DNA of 64,000 bases from Lucifuga dentata (taxonomy: Eukaryota; Chordata; Actinopteri; Ophidiiformes; Bythitidae), in the NCBI GenBank assembly GCA_014773175.1, contig VXCM01001567.1:46050-110049 (forward strand), read 5' to 3'. The position numbers and the translations under genes were made by a program. Shown here piece after piece: positions 1-12,700 of the stretch; position 1 is the stretch's first letter; each line of letters starts with the position of its first letter. The notes beneath the pieces were generated by a model that searched no databases, was not told the DNA's origin, and saw only the letters and a program-made list of their open reading frames with translations.

Positions 1-406
1 CTGTCAACTTCGACCTTTTCCTGGAGTCACTATGCATGACACTTTGCATTCAGGTTACTCGGGTTAAAAACTTGGTGCTGGACTTACTGAAAACTTTTGA
101 ACAACTTTCCTGTGTAAGCTGAACTTGTGGAAATAAGCACCGGCATCGTTATTTAATGGATTTCTGACTTCTGTAGCGTGCATCTCAATTCCCATTTAAC
201 ATTTATGTTTTCCTCTCACTTTCTCTTCCTCTTCCCAACTAAAGTATGCCCATCTACTTTCGAGCTTTTTGATATGAATGGAAAGTCCTTGATGGGTTTT
301 CGATTGGCTCGGGCATCAAATAGCACAGCCACAGAAATTGTGTAAAGTGGTTTATGTTTGTACAACAGGCTAATCGCTATCTGTCCCTTTTCCACACACC
401 CTACAG
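1..406. other. Upstream intron sequence of arhgap17
   Basis: No exon or repeat recognised. I searched for the preceding BAR exon (human HHSHKRLVAC region) and did not find it, so it lies upstream of the window. Confidence 0.6.
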
Positions 407-483
407 AAAAAGCTTCCTCTGACGGCGCTGTCCCAGGCCATGGTTGAAGGCGGAAACCAATTAGGAGAGGACTCCTTGATAGG
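407..483 (+). CDS. arhgap17: arhgap17 exon (BAR segment), first in window
   Basis: Acceptor ccctacag, donor gg|gtgagt. Encodes KKLPLTALSQAMVEGG through EDSLIG, matching the BAR helix of ARHGAP17. Phase 0 in, phase 2 out; the split Gly codon is completed by the first base of the next exon. The exon starts exactly after the acceptor, so at least one further coding exon lies upstream of the window. Confidence 0.88.
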
Positions 484-3400
484 GTGAGTAGGTGATTGAT
501 CGACACACCAGACAATCATCTCTTCTTGGCAACTGTTGCTATAGGGAGCAGATGCACCCTAGAGAGGCTGAAATATGAGGCTGTGCCTTCAGGACGAGCG
601 TTCTATCTGGTTTTCTGTTCTGTTGGTGGGACTTCCAGTAGTTTCCTTACATGTCAGAAGACTGAAACTGTCTGAGTAAACAAAGAGGATCTGTAACCTA
701 ACATACAACTGTTTTTTTTATTTTTTTAAATAATTAGTTTAAAGCAGGTAACAGCTCTAATGTTCTGTGATCTTGCTTTAACCACAGAGTTGAACGATTT
801 CTACTTCTAAAACTCAAATTGATTCAATGACTAAATCCAATAATTAAATATTTTCTGATGATGGTGTTAAATGTTTAAGCAGTTCAGTTAGGTATTCGAA
901 TCTAGCTCAGTTTCACATGGTGGAAAACAATGAAGGATAAAACTTGAAATATGTTCTAAATACAAATTTAAAAAAATTCACTGGGGCACGGTTCCCACAG
1001 ATCCTTGAAAAGCAGGAGAAATTCAAGGGTCTAAACTGTCTTAATATATCTGAAATTTATGGAGGAAGTCATTAAATTCGATGTGGGACAGATTGAATGA
1101 CTATATAAATCTGTTTTGTAGTGTTTTATAGCTCACAAACATGAACATCACAAATATTTCAGCTTTATTTATATTATAGACTCAGCTCAGTATGTGGTTT
1201 GTCTGCATTTCCAATTTTTTGATTTGAGGGATGATTAGAAATCTTACAACAGTAATACAGTTCTGTGGCAAAAAAGTGTGGAGTTTAAAAAAAAAAATAT
1301 TTAAGGTCTTTAAAATGGTACTCAAAAAGTATGCAGATGCCATGACATATGTGTCATCGGTAATAAACAGAAAAGAAGAATCACGCATGAACATACAGAG
1401 CATCGTTGTATTTTAGTTGTCTCCCATTTGTTTGATTTGATGCCGTGTGTGTGTGTGTACATATATATATATATGTATAGTTACGGCCGGCTCAACACCA
1501 TAACAAAAGGAGGGAGAGACGCATAGATCTAAGTTCAAGCAAGTGTTTGAGTGACCTTTTTACAACATAACAAATAAAAGAACAAGGAATGGTGATGGAT
1601 GAAGATGTCGGAGTGGTAACTGCAAAGTAAACAGTGAACGACAGGATGGAGTGGCACAGGGAAAGTTTGTGAGGAGGAGGAGGCTTTATAGGCAGACTGG
1701 AGCATTGGGCCCAGGTGCTCCGAGTCAGCTTAGATATGTGTGTGTGTGTGTGATAAAAAGATGACCTATACACTCATGACTGAAATTAATGTCTTGTAAC
1801 TGAACAGTTGTCCAGAAAAAACACGTGCTAACAGCTGAAATTTCATTTTGACTCAGACCAACACATGAAAGAGGACCAGACAGTTTGTATTTGAGGATTT
1901 AGAAAGAGATAGTGTCTTTGTATCTCCAAAAAAAAAAAAAAAAANAAAAAAAAAAAAAAAAGTCCACAGCAGCAATGAGTCTGGAAGTAATAAGGAAGTG
2001 AAAGTTTGTTGACCTACTAGTAAATATGACATGCGAATGGTAAATGTCATCTGCATTGCATTGATTACATTATTATTTTTTCTTAGTTCAAGGCTTTGGG
2101 ATTTCACAGGTGGAGAATGACATGTGCCCCAAAACTGATTTATGGAACACAGAAGAACTATAAACACGTCACTGGGCTGCTGTGGATACCTGATCTGATT
2201 TTATTGGTTGTGACAGATGAACGACCGGCAGCATAGACGGTCACCCTTCTGTGTTGCTGTGTGAATCCCATTTTATCAGGAAAATATGTGATTACACATT
2301 GGAAGCAGAGAAGCTCTCATCCATGTGAGAATGAGATGTAAATATGACTGTGTGCGTGTGTGTTAACAGGAAGATGATGGAAGTGTGCGGAGACGCAGAG
2401 AATCGGCTCGCGTCAGAGCTGATGCATCACGAGCTGCAGATAGAGAAGGATGTTCTGGATCCCCTCAGCNCGGCTCGCGTCAGAGCTGATGCATCACGAG
2501 CTGCAGATAGAGAAGGATGTTCTGGATCCCCTCAGCCAGCTGGCAGAGGTCAGAAGCCTCAAACACACACTGAATATTAAAAAAAACACTTTTCAGAACA
2601 TTTGTTAGTCTAAAAGTACAGGCACACCTGCAGTTTGCTTTCTTTGGTCTGAACCACAGAGGAAAATATTATTTTCTTGTATTTTGCGTTTTTATAATTT
2701 TCATTCAGACTGTCCGATACGATACAATACAACTTTATTTATCCCTCAAGGGGCAATTCCAGCTCACACAGAACACAATAACACACTAACAATAAAAGAC
2801 AGTAACCACAAAGTCAGTCTGAAGTTCACAAAATGTGCAAAGTTCAGTTTAAAAAAAAAAAAAAAGNTTAAAAAAAAAAAAAAAGGAACATTATAATGTA
2901 TTCAGCATACTATCAAAAATGCAGAACAGATAAAGATCAATACAGTCACATACACTCATAAGTGCAAGGAACAGTCAAGTCACATTGCTGTACATTCAGT
3001 TTCCAACCAATGTGCGAGAAATGAATAAAGGAGCAGGAATATGAACACAACCAAATGGGCAAGATATCAAAAAAATTACCTACATTAATTAAATTAAAAT
3101 TGCATTATTGATATTAATTATATTATTAAATTAAAATTAACTACATGCATTTAATAAACAGATTGCAGAAGGGATAAAAGACATATATGCTGTACATACA
3201 ATGCTGTCTGATTACAAACGCACCAGAGCTCATGAATAGAAATGACAAGGGGGGAGATCATAAAAAAATCTTATTGGGGTTTGGTAAGCTGTGATTCTGT
3301 GAGGTTAGAGATTTCGGAAGCAGGACAAATAAAAATGGAACTGATCAGACTGTAGTTTTGCCCTTTGTTCCTTTTTTGTACCAAACATCAGTAAATTCTG

Positions 3401-6400
3401 GCTATCGGTTGTCAAAATCTGTCTCTTTGTACCTGTAAACCACACATCTCTGTGTTGTTTTCCTGGAGCTGGTAGGAGTTAGTCACTCTTACGCTGCGTT
3501 ACAGTTTTCTTGGGAATTGGCGAAATGTTTCAAGGTCATCCAAAAGAGGGAACGTTTGTTTCTCTGGCCTTTATCACTGTAATAACTTTGGAGTCTCAAC
3601 TTGAAATTCTTTTAGGTGGACATCCCCAACATCCTGAAGCAGAGGAAACAGCTGGCCAAACTGGTGCTGGACTATGATTCTGCCCGAGCGAGGTTTGTCC
3701 ATTTACAGCCCACTCTGTCTCATCACCATATCTGTGCCATGGTTTCATTGCCTGGCTGCTGAGAGTACTTCCTGTAAATAGACATGGTCAGCAAGATTTA
3801 CCCGAAACTCAACTTAAATTCTGTTGCACCACTTGCTCCTGACCCTCCTGAATTTTAAAGCTCTGTTTTGCGCAATTTACAGTCTCAGCTGAATTTCCAA
3901 TGTACCCTTGTCTCTCCAAATTAAGATGGTTGCAGGCAACCAAGTCGATTATCTCAGGAACAAACACTCAAGCACTGACGGCCAAAGCGGACCTGCTCAA
4001 GGAGGAGATGGATGAGGCCATGGTCAAAGTGGAGCTGTGTAAGGTAAGCCATGTTCTTACACGATTCGGTCTGCATGTGAAAGTTGTTGTGAAAGCACTT
4101 CTGCAAGGTCATGGCTCCCACATGCATAAATATCAGAAAATGCCCCACCAGCTGAGTGTGTGTGTGTATATGAGCGAGAGAGAGAGAGAGAGAGAGTGTT
4201 TATTAAGCTGAGTCAGTGTTGTGTGTGTTGCGTTGCGTGATGTGTCAGGGTTTTCTGCTCAGGAAGCGCACAGCCTTGTGTTTCCCCTTCATCAGTTCTC
4301 CCTCCAGGTCTCATTGAGTCCTGCCAACAACAGGAGGATTTATGACTCGCGCTGCGTTTAGCTGGCTACAAACGCCAGAGGTGTAAATCTTCGGCCGCAA
4401 GGCGATTCGAANCTCGCGCTGCGTTTAGCTGGCTACAAACGCCAGAGGTGTAAATCTTCGGCCGCAAGGCGATTCGAATTGATCACAATTATTTAGGGGA
4501 CAATTCGATGCATCAGGAAGTCTGTAATTTTTAACCACAGTTCAATTATTTAGATACACTTAAACACCTACGTTTTTTTCTTTAAACTTCACTGAATTTA
4601 CAAATAAATTAATTACACAATATTGATGGAATACAAAAAAATAATAAAATATAACAATGATTTAATATATATTTCACAGAACAGGAAGAACCATTGTCAA
4701 CCAGTGTGATAAGCTGAAGTAAAGAACTTTTGAGCTGTGCAGAAGAACATGCATGAATATGATTTACAGTCCTTACATTCCCTATCCTGGTTATTTGAAC
4801 AGTGCTAAATTTTAGTTTTAATCAATCAAACTTTATTTATATAGCCCTTTCATACAAGTAAATGCAACTCAAAACTTCACAGGTTCTTATGAGTTTATTA
4901 GCGGTTTACAGTAGCAACGCCGTTTCCCCTTGTTTGTCAGTAAAATGAAACCTATTTCCGTTTAGTCTGCTTTGTTGTGTCATCACTGTTTTCACCGGAA
5001 AGCGCTCTCTAGCTTTGTTTATAGACATATAATGCTGTTGTTAAAGCGATTATTAATAACCAGTGCTCTTCCTATTTTATTTCCTGTATTTCCTACAGGA
5101 TCAACTTGCAGCAGACATGTACAGCTTCTTCTCAAAGGAAGGAGACTATGCCCGCTACTTTGTAATGGTGAGTTCAAACTGTGCTCGCACGTTTCCGTGG
5201 GAATTTTCTGCAGAACAAGAGTACAGAGTATTTGTTTATCATTTCAGTTTACTTTTCTGTTCTCCTGTATCTTTTTTACTACTTCGTTTATTCTAACTTC
5301 TGCTTCTCATCCTCCTTTTTTCCTCTCCTTTTTGTTCTATTTCCCAGCTCTTAGAAGCTCAAGCTGATTACCACAGAAAATCTCTCACGGTTCTGGAGAA
5401 CGTCTTGCCAACCATTCAGGCTCAGCAAGGTACAGCATTATACTCATCCATGAAAAATTATAATCTGGCTTTTTTTTTTTCTTTCNTTTTTTTTTTTTTT
5501 TGCATCCCCGTATTGGACACCAAGCAAGTCTTATCCAAAAGTTTGAAGTTTGGAGTTTTGCTCATAGGTGCCTTGTTAAATAGTTGCTGAAGAGAGAAAG
5601 TTTTTCCTTCCTGCAGGCCTGAGCTTTCGAACCAGTTCTCTCTGTTACATCACTCTGGTGTTTTTCTAACTCTGAGCTACCGTCACCCCAATCTTTTTTC
5701 CATTGCGGTGATTGTTGAATGCCGCAAATGGGCCCCAGATATGTGGCTCAAACAAATCATTGAAGAATAGTCTTTTGTTTTAGCTACTTAGCTTTTCATA
5801 CCGTAATAGCATTTTTTTTTTTACTTTCTCTGCAGTTGTGAAGCCGTGTCTTGTTCTTGAAGCTTGTTTTTTTTTTTTTTTNTTTTTTTTTTTTTTTTTT
5901 TGTGGTCTGCAGTAAACACATTTGGTCTAAACCAGACAAGCCTGGTGTCCCAGCATGTGGCGATGACTCACGTACTCCACAGACACCCCCACCCTTCTCA
6001 CATCACACCCACCTGAGTTTCGCAGCCCTCCTTCCCCCACTGCTCACTTACACATTAGCTCACACCCACACGCGTACACACACAAGTGACGCAGAATGAA
6101 AACTGAAGTCACTCCTGCTAGCTGGGAGCATATGGTTGCTATTTGATGGATTGTTGTGGGGGGTGGGAGTTGAGGGCTGGTGAGGAACCAGCCTACAGGA
6201 GAGCCTTTAACCCAGAAATCTGCCATCCAGACAAGCAATAGTGAATCCTCGGCTTGTTACATCTTCATATTTGAAAGAGTGTAAATGAAATTGCAATCTG
6301 AAACGACCCATTTTCTTTTTCCTCCCCTTTGCCCTCAGATTCATGGACAGAGAAGCCGGCGTTCGGCACCGGGCTGGATGAGCACCTGAAGAGGAGCGGC

Positions 6401-9400
6401 AGGGAGATCGCCCTGCCTTTNGGCGTTCGGCACCGGGCTGGATGAGCACCTGAAGAGGAGCGGCAGGGAGATCGCCCTGCCTTTAGAGGCCTGCGTCATG
6501 ATGCTCCTCGAGACTGGCATGAAGGAAGAGGTACCTGTTGAGGTTTAGACAAGGAAAGGCAGAGAGGTAGGGAAGGAGGGAGGAGATTTGGGAGGAATGA
6601 AGAGGCTGGACAGGAGAAAAACAGAGAAATTCATCTTGTACAAAGGTCTGAGACAGTTTTACAGGCTGGATAGAAGGGTGGAGACGGTGATGGATGAATG
6701 TGATGAAACTGATTTGGATCCTGATCAATAACAGATAAGAACAGAATGACTCAGGGACTTCATGGCCAGAATGAGCTTATAATTTCATAGAAAAGGCAAA
6801 TTTTCATGATTTTGGAGACAATTGGGTTTAATTCATAAAAAAGTCACGCTAACTACACAGTGTCACACTAAATAAACGCTACAATAATTGAAACTCACTC
6901 TGTTTCCCTTCCATTAATTAGCACATTGGTGTCCAATTACAACACGTTCTTGTAAGGTGTGTTTCTTTTTTTAAAATTTTTAAAATTATTTTATTTTAAT
7001 AGATTTTTGAAACAACAATAAACAAAAACAACAGCAGCAAAACAATCCCCACCCTCAGTTCAATGATGCAGTAAAACAAAAAAATTAAAGACAAAAAAAA
7101 AAAAAAAAAAAANAAAAAAAAAAAAAAAAAAAGAATTAAACTATAAAAGAAAAAAAAAACAATTAGATATATTTTTAGCCACCAGGAACATCTCATAGTG
7201 TCTAAAAATGAATAGAAAGGAGGCCAAATTCTCCCAAATTTGTCAGAGTTTTGGTTCAGGTCATATGTCAGTTTCTCCAGTGGTAGAACAGCAGAAATCT
7301 GTGATAAGGTGAGGTGATGATCAATGATCCATATTTCAGATCCGCACTTTGTACTGCTTCCTCTGCTTTAAAAGCACAATGAACATGTATCAGCAAAGGA
7401 AACTTACATTTTATGTTGAAGGAGGAGGTGCAACTGCAACATGAGAATGCTGCATCTCGAGTCATGTTTTTTTTTCTTTTTTTGGGGTGGGGTTGAGGTT
7501 GGCAGAGACCATAGGTTGACATGAGGAAGAGGTGCCGTGCCACTAAAATAAAACAAAGTACACGTTGACCCATTCAGATATCATTAAAAGTCGCTAAATA
7601 TGTGTTGGACATCCTGTTGATGACCAGCAGTCTCTCATTATTTCAGACTTTTTAACTTTTCTTGGCTCGTGAGTAAAAGTGGTGCTGGTGTAGCTCTTTG
7701 GAAAGTCACACAGAGCTGCTGCTGCTATTCGTGGCGCCTCTGGTCATTGACATGATTAAAACAGAGCTTTAAATTGTTTGTTCACATGAACATCTTAAAA
7801 TGAAGGAGGGCGGACAGACAGACTGTAAACAAGAGGAAACGCCGCATTTCTGAAATGCTCTCTCCCACGTCCAGAGAAACCGTCTGCCGTTACGCCGCGA
7901 TGACGATTTATGACACGTTTGTGACGTCCCCTCCCTGCAACAGACTTAGAATACAATAGAATCCACTTGTCTCCTGTCCATAAATCAGAGTGTGTGCCAA
8001 AAAAAGAGTAAGAGAGCGCACGTGTTAACCGCAAAGGACATTATTTGTCAGCTATTGAGTCCAGCCTGTGTCGTTGTGGGGTGAAGACAGACTTTGTTTT
8101 GTGTCAAAGTAAAGAGTTTGCTGTGCTGTGACTGCTGGGTGTGTTTGTTTGCCTAATTTAAGGTTTCATTATGTGCAGCCAGCAGGGAGAGTTAATGTAG
8201 TGTCTTTACACAAGAGTCTCTTTGTAAGGGAGTGTTAGGAATGTGTGTATGTGTGTGTGTGTGTGTGTTGTTTCTGTGTGTACCAGAGATTGAGTGAAAG
8301 CACAAGGTCTTCTGTATACACTGAGTGTCTACGAGTCTTTATTGCTGCTCTTATTTGTTGGCTTTGGTGGTTTATTTATGCTTTTGTGTGCTTGTGTGTG
8401 TGTCAGGGTCTATTCCGAATCGCAGCAGGGGCGTCAAAACTAAAGAAGCTAAAGGCAGCGCTGGACTGTTCCACTTCACAGCTGGAAGAGTTCTACTCTG
8501 ACCCGCATGCTGTCGCTGGTACGTTGCTGAAACAATCAAAAATACTATTTGTGTCATCACATCATCTCAAAATTTGTCCTTTTCACAGTTTTACCAACCA
8601 CCTAAATGTTTAGAGTAGCATAAATTACCTTTTTTTAATAAAACACTTCCAAATTATGTTCCTTTCTCCACCAACATGGCTGGAGATGTAGAAATAAACA
8701 TACATGTGTGATTTCAGGAGCACTGAAGTCCTACCTGAGGGAGCTACCGGAACCTCTGATGACCCACCAGCTTTATGATGAATGGAACCAGGCATCCAGG
8801 CAAGAACCCCTAACGTTATCGCTGGCAATGAAACATGCAAAATGATTTGAATCCGTCAGTATATGCATGCTCTATTCTGATGACTTGTCTGTACTCTGAT
8901 TAAGGCAATAATGTGAGTAAGATGTATACATGGACGAAATCCCCAGATATACATGACTGACTAGTCAGAGATTGAGGAGAGTCCACCAGGCGAGGAAATG
9001 CATGACTCTGATCTAAATATGGTGTTTACATAAGGTTTGAAAAAAAGAATTGATTTATTTCCTTAATCTGAGTGCAGTGGAAGGTTTAACGTGCTTGTAA
9101 ACATTTTGAGTGGCTGCAAACAGATGAAAGAAAACCTTATTTAGGCCATTGAAGTAATTAATGTGCCCCGCTTTCATTCATCTTTTCTTTTTCTCTCGTT
9201 CCAGTGTGTCAGACCCAGACAAAAGGCTCCAGGCGCTCTGGCTTGTATGTGATCAGTTACCAAAGAACAACAAAAACAACCTGAGGTTTGCTTCCGTGCT
9301 CCTCACACTTACATACCTGGAAACAGAGAAAAAAGCGAATGAAAACTCGTGTGCTCATTCACTCCTGTCTTTCCCTGCAGGTATCTGGTGAAGTTTCTAG

Positions 9401-9648
9401 CCAAGCTGGCTCAGGACAGCGAGGTCAACAAAATGACTCCCAGCAACATCGCCATTGTCCTGGGGCCCAATTTGCTGTGGGCAAAGACTGAAGGGTGAGG
9501 GGGGGAAGAAGAAAGAAAAGAGGAAGTAGTAATGATGAAATAATGGAAATTACACATCTACATGCTGCTGTATTTCCACAAACACTCATTTCTTATTCTA
9601 GCTTCTTTTGACTCTTGTTATCGTAAAAGGCATCTTATTTTTTGCTGA

Positions 9649-9692
<44 letters not shown>

Positions 9693-9717
9693 CTCAGGAG
9701 TCTTGCTGAGNTGCTGA

Positions 9718-9759
<42 letters not shown>

Positions 9760-12700
9760 CTCAGGAGTCTTGCTGAGATGGCTGCAGCTACCTCTGTGCA
9801 TGTCGTGGCCATCATAGAGCCCATCATCCAGCACGCCGATTGGTTCTTTCCCGAGGGTAGGTTGTAGGTTTCCTCGACAGCGGTGGTTTTGAGGATGCAG
9901 AGCTGTTTGTTCGTAGCCAGTTAGTGTCTATTCAGGGAGTATTTTTACACCTGTGATGCAAAGTGAATGAAAATAATAACTCCCAATTAGAATAGAAAGA
10001 AGGTATTAATCAGGATAATAAGAATTTTATTCTCATAAGACCCCACTTGGGGTAAATGAGAAGGCCAACACACACAGAATTCATGTGGCAGAGAGCAAGA
10101 ACACATATCTTCACCTCTTCACATGAAACAGGCAATAAGTCAATAAATATTGCATATGTCTAAATGTCACTATAATCTCTTTACAAAATTTTGCTAAACT
10201 CGTTGAATTAAGATATCTTTAGAGTTACATAACTTATCCATCTTATATACATTTGGTCTCACTTTATACGGCAGGTATTTATTTCTTTTCAAATTAAAGT
10301 AACTACATTCAAACAAATAATGATACTCATCATCCAATTTCCCCAAATTACGAAGCATGCATAAACGACTGGCGTATTCAATGCCATAAAATCTACCTGT
10401 AACCACTGGAATTCCACTGGCTCCACATCTAAACAGGATGCTAAGAAGCAAGACTGAAATTACTGCTCCTTCCCTCCTGATTTCCTGTTTTCCCTCCATG
10501 CCTCTATGTGGTGGCATACTTCAACATTTTCCTCTTTGCACATCACATTTTTATATTTAAAATGATCTTTATTGTTGCGTCACTTACTGTATGTAAACTA
10601 ATTTTTCTTACTGAAGTATTCTTAATTTTTTTAGAGTGTTTAGGTGAAAACGTGGTACATGTTTTAGAGGAAAATGAAAGCTTTGGAATGAATGAGTTCT
10701 CTCCCCAATGATTCTGCTTTTGTTATAGTAAAGGTACACATTACTGGTACATCCTGGTCCTTTTTTAGACTAATTTGCCTCTGTAACTTTAGATAAATGG
10801 ATGATGAACACTTCTTTTTGCCATCATTGACCCTCTCTGAATGGTATGATGGCTCTCTGTACTTAGCGGTGTAGCGGTGCAAAGATTGTCCCTTCTTGAT
10901 AGTTTACAGGTGTACTTATCAACTGCCATGTTGCTGCTGAGGTGTCTTTGAGCAAGGCTCTGAACCATCACAAACATTATATGTCACTTTGGATAAGAGG
11001 AATTATCCTTAATACCAAACTATCTTAATTTTCCCTGCTTTTGTTGTCAGCGAAATTATGTGATATTCCTGCTGTAACAGTAGGAGGGATGGTTAAAATA
11101 CATGGCAGTATATATGGCTCAGAGGCTATGGCAGACCCTAATTGTTGTTTTTTTTTACAGATGTAGAATTTAACGTGTCTGGCATGTTTGCGATGCCCAC
11201 CCCGGCTTCCAACCACAACAATCACCTAGAATATGACTGTGGCACCATAGAGAAGAAGAGGCCTGGCAGCATGGTGGGACCAGAGAATGAGGCGGCACGT
11301 AAAGACAGGTAAGCAGCATGGCGGTCTGGCTCACCTCCTTCACGTCCAAGCCTCGAACCAGCAGGGATGAATTTAACCTCAAAATGTCTTAGTCAACAAG
11401 TAAATGCTTCTAGTAAAATGCTTCGGCAATAATGTTGCCTTTATTCTGTTTTTTTCTTTCCTGCTCCCTTTCCTTGCTTCTCAAATTATTGTGGTAAATT
11501 TGATAGAATCCTTGTGATATCGTCTTTAACGCTCTGGTTTTTTTTTTTGCNATTATTGTGGTAAATTTGATAGAATCCTTGTGATATCGTCTTTAACGCT
11601 CTGGTTTTTTTTTTTGCTCCCTTCTGTGTGATCTGGGATTTTGGTGATTCTCTAATCCTGGTGTTTCTCATCAGAGCTGTGGTGTTTTCTGTTTTTCCCT
11701 CCTTCACCGTCTCCCTTCCCTCTGTAGCACCCCTAACAAGCACTCGGACCACACCCTCCGTAGAGGCAGTAACACCTTAGGTAGAAAGCAGCACACTTCA
11801 CCCGCCTTCCAGCCTCCTTTACCCCCTGTGGAGGCAGCGGGGCAGGGGGTCCCCCAGCCCTCAGCTGAGCCCCAGCCCCAGCCTCAAGCCCCACCAGGGG
11901 GTTCAGGGACCGACCCCTCCCAGCATAGCTTGGCGCAGGGTCTGGCCGCGCTAGCCGCTGCTCAGCAGCTTCTCGCCCAGCACACGGAGGAGCTCAGGTA
12001 AGGGCTGCTCACCTGCTTCCCTGCTGCTGGTGGGGAAGGACTCAGCATGCCAAACGGACAGACACACTTTTTCTGCTTGTTTGTATTTTGCTTTGAGAAA
12101 TCGGTGCCTTCTCTAAGAACAGATAAGGTCACGATCCATCGGTGTCTTTCGCTCCTCCTCACATTCAGCTTGTGTTTCACCAGAAAAAACTGCAAGTTTT
12201 CATGCAGCACCTCCACTCACAGATATGCACAGTCTGAGCTCAGCCCACAGATACCACACAACAATGGCCGCTGTCATTCCGCTAACATTCACTCCCAGGG
12301 CCTCCCTGCTTCCCATGCCTCTCTGCTCGCCTCCCTAAAACACTGGAATCAGCAGGAAGTTCACACTGTCTGGCCTCAACTGCTTTGAAATGCCTGGACA
12401 TGGGTGCCTGTTATGTAACGACTGAAGGGTGTCTTTGATTTAGTGCGTGAAAGACAACTTTCATATCTAGACAGATAAAACAGTTCAGCTCAGCATTCTT
12501 GGTCTTACAGACTGTGTTGTACAGACTAAACGTAAACGGAAATAAATATAAATATGATTATGGATTATTTGTGAGGTTTATCATATCTTGACACTGCACG
12601 TCAGTTTTCTGTTAGAGAATGTGCTGGATCGACTTTAATAGCTCTTAAAGTAAAAAAAAATGCTTGTACCTTATCACTACACAGCTTAACAAATATCCTA

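Noticed and set aside
2404..2536. Apparent tandem duplication of coding sequence inside exons (also at 6358 and 27620)
   Set aside because: Copies are identical, joined by a single N, and break the frame; best explained as unmerged contig overlap.
9649..9764. Duplicate arhgap17 exon start at 9698 suggesting alternative acceptor
   Set aside because: It is the upstream half of a single-N duplication; only the copy at 9765 continues into coding sequence.
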